58,784 nucleotides of DNA, taken from the NCBI GenBank assembly GCA_937899415.1, contig CALBPI010000086.1:1-58784 (forward strand), given 5' to 3'. The stretch comes from an uncultured Gammaproteobacteria bacterium (GTDB taxonomy: Bacteria; Pseudomonadota; Gammaproteobacteria; Steroidobacterales; Woeseiaceae). Numbering within the stretch: the first letter of the stretch is position 1; each line of letters begins with the position of its first letter. A program made the translations under genes and the position numbers. The notes beneath the pieces are model-generated. The model ran no database searches, was not told where the DNA came from, and saw only the letters and a program-made list of their open reading frames with translations. Shown here one piece after another: positions 51,756 to 58,784 of this stretch.

Positions 51756-52424
51756 ATGAGAATTCTGGCCACACTGCTGGCCGTCGCGATGACGGTTGGC
51801 TCAACGGCGCATGCCGAAGCACCCAGGGCGCTGACCGCCAATGACACGGTCGGCGATGTCGATATGCCGGGCTGGACCGTCCGATGGTGGCAATGGGCGT
51901 TTTCGATGGACCAGCGCCAGAGCCCCGTGCGTGATCGTACGGGCGCGCAATGCACCCTGAATCAGTCGGGCCCCGTCTGGTTCCTGACGGGTGGCTTCGG
52001 CGTTGATCAGGTCATTCGATACTGCACGGTGCCCGCAGACCGTTACCTGTTCTTCCCGCTCATCAATCTTCTCCAGGCACCGGGCGATCAGGAGGGCGTC
52101 ACCTGTGAACAGGTGCAGCAAGCCGTGACGTTTCGCAATACCGCGATCATCAATGTCTGGCTGCGCGTCAATAGCCACAACCTGCGCGATTCGGTCGTGT
52201 TGCTGTCGTCACCCGACTGCTTCGATCTGACGGCGCGCATGCCGGAATCCACAAACGCGCCGTCGCAATACCCGGCCGCAACCAGCGGCATGTGGGTGAT
52301 GCTGGAACCGTTGCCGCCCGGCAAACACATCCTCCAGTTCGGCGCGCAAGACACGCGCGATGGTCGGCCCAATGACGGCATCGTCCAGGCCGTCGAGTAC
52401 GTGTTGACGGTTGAGGCCAAATAG
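51756..52424 (+). CDS. Secreted protein of unknown function
   Basis: This 222-residue protein has a signal peptide (MRILATLLAVAMTVGSTAHA). The mature part has several cysteines (AQCTLNQSGPVWFLTGG, IRYCTVP, VTCEQVQ, SPDCFDL) and reads as a beta-rich domain. No family was recognised. It begins 47 bases after the phoX terminator and so has its own promoter. Confidence 0.8.
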   Translation: MRILATLLAVAMTVGSTAHAEAPRALTANDTVGDVDMPGWTVRWWQWAFSMDQRQSPVRDRTGAQCTLNQSGPVWFLTGGFGVDQVIRYCTVPADRYLFFPLINLLQAPGDQEGVTCEQVQQAVTFRNTAIINVWLRVNSHNLRDSVVLLSSPDCFDLTARMPESTNAPSQYPAATSGMWVMLEPLPPGKHILQFGAQDTRDGRPNDGIVQAVEYVLTVEAK

Positions 52425-52494
52425 CATGGCCCGACTTCTGATCCATTTCTGACGCAGGCCAATCTAGTCGCGGCCCAATGACCCGGCGGCGCTG

Positions 52495-52511
52495 CGCCGC
52501 CTCGGCGCGCT
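52495..52511. repeat. GC palindrome
   Basis: GGCGGCGC-T-GCGCCGCC has perfect eight-base arms around one base. It lies between the secreted protein and the EVE gene. It may form a hairpin that marks the end of the upstream transcript; no T-run is present. Confidence 0.4.
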
Positions 52512-52553
52512 GTGCTAGTGTGCGCGCTCCCCTTTTTGCAGAGCGCCCAAACC

Positions 52554-53006
52554 ATGGCCTACTGGTTAATGAAATCCGAGCCCGATGTTTACAGCATCGA
52601 CGACCTCGAACGCGATGGCCGCGAACCCTGGGACGGTATCCGCAACTACCAGGCACGCAATTTCATGCGCGACGAGATGAAGGTCGGCGACAAGGCGTTC
52701 TTCTACCACTCGAATGCCGACACCGTGGGCATCGTCGGAACCATGACCATCGCCAGCACGCCCTACGACGATCCGACCCAGTTCGACAAAAAGTCGAAGT
52801 ACTTCGATGCGAAGAGCGGCAAGGACAAGCCACGCTGGCAACTTGTCGACGTGGCGTTTGAGTCAAAGTTTTCGCGTGTCGTGACGCTGGCCGAGCTCAA
52901 AGCCAACCCGAAGCTTGCCGATATGCGCCTTGTGCAAAAAGGCAACCGGCTCTCGATCATGCCGGTCGCCAAGAAAGAGTGGGACCTGATCCTGAAGATG
53001 GTCTGA
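52554..53006 (+). CDS. EVE domain protein
   Basis: This 150-residue protein is a stand-alone EVE domain (MAYWLMKSEPDVYSIDDLER, GIRNYQARNFMRDEMKVGD, FFYHSNADTVGIVG). EVE proteins are PUA-like readers of modified bases in DNA or RNA. No restriction or modification gene is adjacent, so it is probably the common housekeeping form. It ends 27 bases before the serine hydrolase gene. Confidence 0.92.
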   Translation: MAYWLMKSEPDVYSIDDLERDGREPWDGIRNYQARNFMRDEMKVGDKAFFYHSNADTVGIVGTMTIASTPYDDPTQFDKKSKYFDAKSGKDKPRWQLVDVAFESKFSRVVTLAELKANPKLADMRLVQKGNRLSIMPVAKKEWDLILKMV

Positions 53007-53032
53007 ACCCGACCGACAACCCGGAGAATGAT

Positions 53033-54379
53033 GTGACGACCGCTCGCCTGCTTCGCCCGCTCCTGATTGTTTTTTCGCTGATCTTTCCCGCAGTCGCGCC
53101 GCAGTTCGCGGCGGCCCAACTCGCACCGTTGACTGCCGAGGCGTCCGACCCGGGCAACATGGGGTGGATGGAAGGCTTTCCGCCACCGCCCGACAAACGC
53201 ATCGAACAACCTGACTCGAATTACTTCAGCTTCCCGAAGCTGCGCTGGACGGTCTGCCACCTGCGTGAGCTGTTGCCCACAGAGCAGGTCAGTCGAGGCT
53301 TGGGCGCGCCCGTGCGGCTCGAGTACGCGCTCGACGAAACCCATATCGATGGTCTCCGGTTTCGCCCCACGAACAGCCGGCGCAGCATGACCTTCGCCGA
53401 GTCCCTGACCGCCAACTACACGGACGGCATGCTGATCCTGCACCGCGGCAAGATCGTTTATGAACGCTACTCGGGTTGCCTCGATGAAGCCGGCAAGCAC
53501 GGTGCCATGTCGATGACCAAATCGATGACGGGTCTGCTCGCCGAGATCCTCGTGGTAGAAGGCCAGCTCGACGACACGGCGCTCGTGGTCGACATCATCC
53601 CCGAGCTTGCGGAAAGCGCGTTTGGCAACGCAACGGTTCGCCAGGTCATGAACATGACGACCGGGCTCGCCTACAGCGAGGACTACGCAGACCCCAACGC
53701 CGACATCTGGATCTACTCAGCGGCCGCAAGTCCGTTGCCGAAGCCCGCGGGCTACTCGGGCCCCAACGGCTACTTCGAGTATCTGCAGACCGTGAAGCCC
53801 GAGGGTGAGCACGGCGACGGCTTTCACTACAAAACAGTCAACTCGGACGCTCTGGGCTGGATCATCTCGCGCGTGACGGGCAAGTCCGTGACGGAGCTCC
53901 TGTCCGAACGCGTTTGGCAGCGCATGGGCGCGGAACAGGATGCCTACATGACCGTCGACGGTCTCGGCACGCCCTTCGCGGGCGGCGGCATGAGCGCGGG
54001 GTTGCGAGATCTCGGTCGAATCGGTCTGCTCATGCTCGGCGAAGGCGAGATCAACGGTGAACGCTTGTTCTCGGGCGAGGTGGTCAGGAACATTCGCGCG
54101 GGTGGCAGCAAAGAGGCTTTCGAAAAAAGCGGCTACACTACGCTTGCCGGCGGCAGCTACAAGAGCATGTGGTGGCTGTTCCACAACGACCACGGCGCAT
54201 TTGCTGCGCGTGGTGTCTACGGGCAGACCGTCTACGTGGACCCGACCGCGGAGATGGTGCTGGTTCGCTTCGCGTCCTATCCGACCGCGAAGAATGCGGA
54301 CATCGATCCGACGTCTTTGCCGGCCTACGAGGCCGTGGCAGACTATCTCGAAACGCTGGAACCTGAAGCCAGTCCCTAA
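53033..54379 (+). CDS. Secreted serine hydrolase, class C beta-lactamase fold
   Basis: This 448-residue protein has a signal peptide (LLIVFSLIFPAVAPQFAAA). The active-site motif is S160-M-T-K163, preceded by a beta-strand with a hydrophobic YTDGMLILHRGKIVYERY. The second motif is HYKTVNSDALG. Members act as esterases or D-amino-peptidases. The GTG start at 53033 follows GGAG by six bases. The stop is interlocked (CTAA) with that of fpr. Confidence 0.9.
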   Translation: MTTARLLRPLLIVFSLIFPAVAPQFAAAQLAPLTAEASDPGNMGWMEGFPPPPDKRIEQPDSNYFSFPKLRWTVCHLRELLPTEQVSRGLGAPVRLEYALDETHIDGLRFRPTNSRRSMTFAESLTANYTDGMLILHRGKIVYERYSGCLDEAGKHGAMSMTKSMTGLLAEILVVEGQLDDTALVVDIIPELAESAFGNATVRQVMNMTTGLAYSEDYADPNADIWIYSAAASPLPKPAGYSGPNGYFEYLQTVKPEGEHGDGFHYKTVNSDALGWIISRVTGKSVTELLSERVWQRMGAEQDAYMTVDGLGTPFAGGGMSAGLRDLGRIGLLMLGEGEINGERLFSGEVVRNIRAGGSKEAFEKSGYTTLAGGSYKSMWWLFHNDHGAFAARGVYGQTVYVDPTAEMVLVRFASYPTAKNADIDPTSLPAYEAVADYLETLEPEASP

Positions 54380-55167
54380 CCGGTCGGCGCGGGTGCGTCG
54401 ACGAAGGCGCGCTCGAAAACAAAGTCGCCCGGAACACCTTGCGACGGAGACGCTTCGAAGCCCAGTTGCTCAAGCGCAGCCTGCGTGTCCTTGAGCATCG
54501 CCATGCTGCCGCAGATCATCGCGCGGTCGTGCCGGCTGTCGAGCGGCGCCAGTCCGAGGTCATCGCAAAGCTTGCCCGACGTCAGCAGCTCCGGAATACG
54601 GCCCTGATTCCGAAACGCCTCGCGGGTCACGCTCGGGTAGTACTTAAGCTGGTGGGTCGCGAGATCGCCGAAGTACTCGTGCACCGGCATCTCGTCTTCG
54701 ATGAACTCGCGGTAGGCGAGGTCCTCGATACGTCGCACGCCATGCACCACCACAATGGTGTCGAAGCGGTCGTAGGTGTCCGGGTCCTGAATAATGCTCA
54801 AGAATGGCGCGAGACCCGTTCCGGTCGACAACAGGAACAAGCGCTTACCTGGTCGCAGGTCGTCGATGACCAGCGTTCCGACGGGCTTTGCACTTACCAG
54901 CACCTCGTCACCAGCTTCGACGTGCTGCAGCCGTGACGTCAACGCGCCATCAGAAATCTTGATGCTGAAAAACTCGAGGTGCGCATCGTGATTTGGGCTG
55001 GCGACACTGTAAGCGCGACTGAGCGGGCGCGCTTCTGTCTCAAGCCCGATCATGATGAACTGGCCGTTCTTGAATCGAAAACCGGGATCGCGCGTGGTCC
55101 GGAAACTGAACAGCTTGTCGTTCCAATGGTGAATTGAAAGCACTCGCTCGGTTCTGAACGCAGCCAT
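54376..55167 (-). CDS. fpr: Ferredoxin-NADP reductase
   Basis: This 263-residue FAD enzyme matches bacterial Fpr: RAYSVASPNHD (FAD), STGTGLAPFLSII (NADP), AMICGSMAMLKDTQAAL and the C-terminal VPGDFVFERAFVD. It passes electrons between NADPH and ferredoxin or flavodoxin. AGGACAAG precedes the ATG. It lies downstream of a Fur-box-flanked gene on the same strand, separated by 73 bases, and might share its iron control. Confidence 0.93.
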   Translation of the reverse strand: MAAFRTERVLSIHHWNDKLFSFRTTRDPGFRFKNGQFIMIGLETEARPLSRAYSVASPNHDAHLEFFSIKISDGALTSRLQHVEAGDEVLVSAKPVGTLVIDDLRPGKRLFLLSTGTGLAPFLSIIQDPDTYDRFDTIVVVHGVRRIEDLAYREFIEDEMPVHEYFGDLATHQLKYYPSVTREAFRNQGRIPELLTSGKLCDDLGLAPLDSRHDRAMICGSMAMLKDTQAALEQLGFEASPSQGVPGDFVFERAFVDAPAPTG

Positions 55168-55240
55168 TTCTTGTCCTTATTCGAAGCCTGGCCGAGGCGA
55201 GAGACCCCAGCACGATCAGTTAGTCTGTAATGCGGTGTAT

Positions 55241-55726
55241 CTAGTGCAGGCGGGCGGTGTAGTCAGAAAGCCGCACCACGTTGTCAGGCACTGACATCGT
55301 CTCGCGTGATGCCGGCCACATCTGCTGCATACCAGTGAGCGCGCTGGCGATGATCGACATGTCATAGAGCGCGAGACGAACCGCGATACCGTCCATGACC
55401 TCACCCAACGCGTCGTTGTAGAGGCTGGTATTGCCGCGCTGCAAGGCACGCACCGCAGCAAGCAAGGATTCTTCATAAGGCGCGGTACAAGGACATTGCG
55501 GGTCATGCACATCGAGTCTGATGTGACTGCGTGTGACCAGCTGGCGCACGAGTCGTTCTATGGCCGTATACAGGTGGACGAGACCTGCACCTTCGAATCG
55601 CGCGGGCAGATAGGCCGGCACGTCTTCGTCGCGCTCCGCGGCAATGAGGAGTGAACGCAGCGCCCAAAGAATGATATCTACAGGGTCATCGCCGTTGCGC
55701 CGCACGGCAGAAGGATCGTCTCGCAT
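55241..55726 (-). CDS. Unknown protein, likely Fur-regulated
   Basis: This 161-residue, mostly helical protein starts MRDDPSAVRRNGDDPVD and has one cysteine cluster (DPQCPCTAPYEE). No family or signal peptide was recognised. The ATG at 55726 was chosen since a longer in-frame start would put Fur-box-like sites inside the gene. Both sites lie upstream, at 55768 and 55816. It follows the heme-uptake operon on the same strand, so a role in heme or iron use is likely but unproven. Confidence 0.72.
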   Translation of the reverse strand: MRDDPSAVRRNGDDPVDIILWALRSLLIAAERDEDVPAYLPARFEGAGLVHLYTAIERLVRQLVTRSHIRLDVHDPQCPCTAPYEESLLAAVRALQRGNTSLYNDALGEVMDGIAVRLALYDMSIIASALTGMQQMWPASRETMSVPDNVVRLSDYTARLH

Positions 55727-55767
55727 GTTGGTATCCCAAGCATTCAGCCGGTACGAACCAGCTTCTT

Positions 55768-55786
55768 GCAAATGATTCTCATTTGC
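55768..55786. promoter_or_regulatory. Fur-box-like site 1
   Basis: GCAAATGATTCTCATTTGC has perfect eight-base arms. On the minus strand it matches 14 of 19 bases of the Fur consensus (GATAATGATAATCATTATC). It lies 42 bases upstream of the start of the 161-residue gene. Confidence 0.7.
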
Positions 55787-55815
55787 GTTGAGCGTACACG
55801 CGAGCCCTAGTTGAT

Positions 55816-55834
55816 GCAAATGAGAACTATTCGC
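55816..55834. promoter_or_regulatory. Fur-box-like site 2
   Basis: GCAAATGAGAACTATTCGC, within the larger inverted repeat GATGC...GCATC at 55813-55837, matches about 11 of 19 bases of the Fur consensus. It lies 29 bases from site 1 and 13 bases past the end of the monooxygenase gene. Two sites in a row often raise Fur repression. Confidence 0.5.
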
Positions 55835-55846
55835 ATCAACGCTGAA

Positions 55847-56152
55847 TTACATCACCACCGCATCAAATGTCTCGAGATCGGGGTGTCCCAGGTAGGTGCC
55901 CTTTGGCGCGCTCGCCTGAGCGTGGGCTTTGCGAAAGTGCTCAGACTGGGTCCAGTCTTCAAATGCCTGGCGAGACTCCCAGATGGAATGCGAGGCATAC
56001 AAGACGTGGTCTTCGTGCTCAGGCCCCTTGAGCAAGGCAAAGGTCTTAAAGCCCGGTACCTCCGAGAGGTACGAGTCGCGCTCGCGCCAGACTTTCTCAA
56101 AGCCTTCCTCAAAGCCCTTCGCGATTCGAAATCGATTCATCGCTAGAAACAT
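55847..56152 (-). CDS. ABM-family heme-degrading monooxygenase-like protein
   Basis: This 101-residue protein starts MFLAMNRFRIAKGFEEGFEK and has LKGPEHEDHVLYASHSIWES, the pattern of IsdG/HmoB-like ABM monooxygenases, which open the heme ring to free iron. GGGAG seven bases before the ATG at 56152 supports this start over one seven codons upstream. It is 24 bases after hmuV on the same strand, which makes intracellular heme breakdown the natural role. Confidence 0.87.
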   Translation of the reverse strand: MFLAMNRFRIAKGFEEGFEKVWRERDSYLSEVPGFKTFALLKGPEHEDHVLYASHSIWESRQAFEDWTQSEHFRKAHAQASAPKGTYLGHPDLETFDAVVM

Positions 56153-56176
56153 GGTGAAACTCCCATTCTCCAATTC

Positions 56177-56956
56177 TTAAGTCAGAACAACGAGCCGGTT
56201 GAGCTCGTTGTGATGTTCTACGTGCACGGGCGTCCGGTACACGTCACTGAGCCGATCAGCGGTCATCACGTCAGCGGGTCGACCACAGGCCGCCGCTTTG
56301 CCGTCCTGCAGCAGCAAGACGCGATCCGCGTACCGCGCGCCGAGGTTCAGATCATGCAGGATGGCAAGCACGCCTAAACCCTGCCGGCTCTTCTCACGCA
56401 AGCGCTCGAGCACACTGATTCCGTTCGCAATGTCCAGATTCGACGTGGGCTCATCGAGCAACAACCAGCGCGACGCGGTGTCATCCTCTGGCTGCCAGAC
56501 CTGAACCAGACCGCGGGCCAGTTGCACGCGCTGGCGCTCGCCGCTCGACAAGGTCATGTAGACGCGATTGGCCAGCGCACCGATGTCGCAATCGGCGATC
56601 GCACGCTCCACGGCAAGATCGTGCAGCGCCTGGTCTCTGCGCCCACGACGACGCCAGCCCATTTCCACAATGTCTCGCACCGTAAAGTCGAAAGCCAACG
56701 TAGCTGGCGGCCCGACAACAGCGCGTCGGTCTGCCAGCGACTCGATACCGATATGCTCGATGGCGACATCATTGAGCGTCACCTCCCCGGCATCGGCGGG
56801 GCGATCGCCGGCCAGCACACTGAGCAGCGTCGTTTTGCCGGCCCCGTTGGGACCGAGCACCACGAGCAGCTCGCCAGGCGCGACATCGATATCGATGTCC
56901 TCAATGAGCCATTGCTCGCCGACGCTGACGCCGATGCCACGTCCAGACAAGCTCAT
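56177..56956 (-). CDS. hmuV: Heme ABC transporter ATP-binding protein
   Basis: This 259-residue ABC ATPase has Walker A (LGPNGAGKTTLL), Q-loop region (VVGPPATLAFDF), signature (LSSGERQRVQLARGL), Walker B (WLLLDEPTSNLD) and switch histidine (LHDLNLGARYADR). It drives heme uptake with the HmuU permease. The ATG at 56956 overlaps the hmuU stop (ATGA); a start ten codons earlier would overlap more. HmuV is recognised by its length and operon. Confidence 0.92.
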   Translation of the reverse strand: MSLSGRGIGVSVGEQWLIEDIDIDVAPGELLVVLGPNGAGKTTLLSVLAGDRPADAGEVTLNDVAIEHIGIESLADRRAVVGPPATLAFDFTVRDIVEMGWRRRGRRDQALHDLAVERAIADCDIGALANRVYMTLSSGERQRVQLARGLVQVWQPEDDTASRWLLLDEPTSNLDIANGISVLERLREKSRQGLGVLAILHDLNLGARYADRVLLLQDGKAAACGRPADVMTADRLSDVYRTPVHVEHHNELNRLVVLT

Positions 56957-58008
56957 CGTGTGGTTCGAATTCGCAGGATGAGCCACAGAAAGAACGGCGC
57001 ACCGATTGCGCTGGTCAGGAGGCCGACTGGCATTTCAGCGGGCTGCACGATGACACGTGCGCCAAGGTCGGCGACCACCGTCAGCGCGGCGCCGCACAAG
57101 GCGGAAGCTGGCAGCAACACACGATGATGGACACCCCCGATCATGCGCACGACGTGCGGTACGACCAGACCGACAAAACCAATGATGCCCGACATCGCGA
57201 CACCGGCACCGACGGCGGTGGCGGCACCAAACACAATGCGACGGCGCAGCTTCGGCACGGAGACGCCCAGTCGTTGTGCCTCGACAGCACCGAGCTGCAG
57301 CAAATCCAATCGACGTGCGAGCGGCAGCAGCGAGAGAATCGCAGCAAGCATGAGTGCCATGGCCGGCAGCGTCGTATCCCAGCGCGCGCTGCCGAAGCTG
57401 CCCAGCGTCCAATAGGTCAGCGACCGAAGCTGTCCGTCGTTGGCGATCCAGGTGAAAAAGCCGATGCCGACAGCCGCGAGTGCGTTGATCGCGATACCGA
57501 CGAGTAGCATCGTCGCGACGCCGCGATCGCGCTTGCGTACAGCAAACAGGTACAAGGCCGTGGTCACAGCCAATGCACCGGCAATCGCAGCGAGTGGCAG
57601 CAGGTAGGGTCCAAGTACTTCGGGCACGGCCAGGTTTTCCGAAAGCACGATACAACCTATGGCACCCAATGCCGCACCCGACGACACACCGATCAGCTGC
57701 GGCTCGGCAAGCGGATTGCGAAACAGGCCCTGCAGCACGGCGCCCGAGACGGCGAGTGCTGCACCGACAAACGCTGCCAGCAAGACCCGCGGGATGCGGA
57801 CTTCCGTAAATACCATGGATTGCAGGGGCGTCAGCGTGGCGTCACCAAACAACGCCGCGAACAATGGTATGCGCACGGCACCGATGGCACTGGCAACGAT
57901 AAGCGCCAATACCAGTGCCACACCAAAGATCAGAACCGTCGAAAACTGACGGTTGGCTCGCCTCGCAACATGAGGCTCACGCTCTGTTGTGGGCGAGACG
58001 GCGTTCAC
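56953..58008 (-). CDS. hmuU: Heme ABC transporter permease
   Basis: This 351-residue FecCD-family permease has about nine or ten helices. Family motifs include TEVRIPRVLLAAFVGAALAV, GLFRNPLAEPQLIGVSSGAA, and GFVGLVVPHVVRMIGG, the coupling-helix region that meets the ATPase. The GTG start at 58008 overlaps the hmuT stop (GTGA). It should form a dimer with two HmuV units in the inner membrane and import heme handed over by HmuT. Confidence 0.93.
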   Translation of the reverse strand: MNAVSPTTEREPHVARRANRQFSTVLIFGVALVLALIVASAIGAVRIPLFAALFGDATLTPLQSMVFTEVRIPRVLLAAFVGAALAVSGAVLQGLFRNPLAEPQLIGVSSGAALGAIGCIVLSENLAVPEVLGPYLLPLAAIAGALAVTTALYLFAVRKRDRGVATMLLVGIAINALAAVGIGFFTWIANDGQLRSLTYWTLGSFGSARWDTTLPAMALMLAAILSLLPLARRLDLLQLGAVEAQRLGVSVPKLRRRIVFGAATAVGAGVAMSGIIGFVGLVVPHVVRMIGGVHHRVLLPASALCGAALTVVADLGARVIVQPAEMPVGLLTSAIGAPFFLWLILRIRTTR

Positions 58009-58784
58009 TGCGACTCGGCGATCTTCTGTCTGAGCTCACCCGCGGCTTCGATAGTACGTGGCCCGAAACCCAGCATGGCCATGCCATCCATCGTGACGCT
58101 GCGTTCGGATGCCGCCGCAGGTGTGAGCCGGATTGCGGGGTGGTCGAGCAACGCGTCCAGGCCGCCGGCATCGCGAACCCCACGTTCCGGGATGACAATG
58201 AACTCGGGCGCCGCTTCTGCGATCGCCTCAATCGACGCTGACTTCCAGCCCTCAAAATCGTCCATCACATTGGCTGCGCCCGCCATGGCCAGCAGCCCAT
58301 CGCCCGAGGTCTCCCGGCCAGCCGCGACGGGTGCTCCGCCGCGCAAACCCAGCAAGACGATACCGCGCGGCTTCGCGGCCGTGCTCGCCTGCGCCGCAGA
58401 TGGGTCATCCACCTGCGCCAGCATGCGTTTCACGAGGGCCTCGCCGGCCGCGTCCGCGCCGACGGCCGCCGCGACACAGCGAACCTTGGCGGATATGCCT
58501 GCCGCCGAAAACTCTTCGGGCACCCGGATCAAATCGATATCGAGCCGCTCCAGTTGTTCCACGACTTCCGGTGGCCCCATATCGTGCTCACCCATGACCA
58601 GCGTGGGCTCGAGCGAGAGGACACCTTCTGCCGACAGATTCCTCACGTAACCCACCTGCGGCAGCTCGCGCGCTTCAGCCGGATAGTTCGAAGTCCGATC
58701 GGCGCCAATGATGCGCTGCTGTTCCTGGAGGTCGTAGAGGATCTCGGTGATAGAACCACCAGCGACGACGATGCGAGAAGGATC
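58005..58784 (-). CDS. hmuT: Periplasmic heme-binding protein (5' end outside window)
   Basis: The reading frame stays open to the window edge, so this gene is cut at its 5' end (signal peptide and first strand missing). The visible 259 residues begin DPSRIVVAGGSITEILYDLQ and continue IIGADRTSNYPAEARELPQ then VGYVRNLSAEGVLSLEPTLV, the usual HmuT/FhuD-like periplasmic-binding fold. It carries heme to HmuU. The reading frame runs past an internal GTG at 58655 that should not be taken as the start. Confidence 0.93.
   Translation of the reverse strand, partial: DPSRIVVAGGSITEILYDLQEQQRIIGADRTSNYPAEARELPQVGYVRNLSAEGVLSLEPTLVMGEHDMGPPEVVEQLERLDIDLIRVPEEFSAAGISAKVRCVAAAVGADAAGEALVKRMLAQVDDPSAAQASTAAKPRGIVLLGLRGGAPVAAGRETSGDGLLAMAGAANVMDDFEGWKSASIEAIAEAAPEFIVIPERGVRDAGGLDALLDHPAIRLTPAAASERSVTMDGMAMLGFGPRTIEAAGELRQKIAESQ

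Noticed and set aside
55727-55819. 192-residue version of the Fur-site gene
   Set aside because: The added part would cover Fur-box-like sites, which belong to a promoter.

Overview
The window is 58.8 kb of GC-rich, densely packed bacterial chromosome. Lipoprotein signals, Tat signals, a GlyGly-CTERM (rhombosortase-type) tail, Fur-box-like and Pho-box-like sites, PspA, PhoX and an HmuTUV heme importer point to a Gram-negative, most likely a free-living gammaproteobacterium; the genus cannot be told from this sequence. No rRNA, tRNA, CRISPR array, integrase, transposase or prophage gene was seen.

Left part (1-8.3 kb): REP-like repeats, then a tight minus-strand catabolic operon (Rieske oxygenase, thiolase-fold protein fused to a DUF35 domain, thiolase, PECR-type SDR, AhpD-like protein) divergent from an acyl-CoA dehydrogenase. 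The operon looks built to hydroxylate a cyclic substrate and shorten CoA thioesters. A fragment matching the 3' end of the dehydrogenase gene lies 1.4 kb further on. From 8.3 to 11.5 kb a TetR regulator and a three-gene envelope operon (membrane protein, secreted hydrolase, DUF3047 lipoprotein) carry two matching operator palindromes. Then come an AAA ATPase, a secreted PqqB-like metallo-hydrolase and a polytopic membrane protein ending in a patatin lipase domain.

Centre (17-29 kb): a probable envelope-stress island. An XRE regulator is divergent from pspA, a polytopic membrane protein, a lipoprotein with a rhombosortase tail, a DUF2167 protein, another membrane protein and a degenerate J-domain protein. 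It is followed by an SDR, a lipoprotein oligopeptidase B, an SRPBCC protein and a LuxR-type response regulator with its histidine kinase.

29-42 kb: an extracellular redox locus. Its centre is a 2150-residue secreted protein joining a galactose-oxidase-like copper radical oxidase (all five ligand positions kept), PA14, PKD, a beta-propeller, a two-heme cytochrome module and two copies of a C-terminal domain. Next to it are a FixH/YtkA-like plus MauG/CcpA-like diheme protein and an FG-GAP lipoprotein.

Right part (42-58.8 kb): an Lrp regulator divergent from an indoleamine 2,3-dioxygenase, a Tat-type amidohydrolase, two orphan small genes divergent from an AfsR/BTAD-type regulator, a nucleoside-diphosphate-sugar-epimerase-like protein, phoX behind a five-unit Pho-box array and followed by a strong terminator, an EVE-domain protein, a class C serine hydrolase, ferredoxin-NADP reductase, and a heme-uptake operon (hmuT cut by the window end, hmuU, hmuV, ABM heme monooxygenase) leading into a Fur-box-flanked gene of unknown function.
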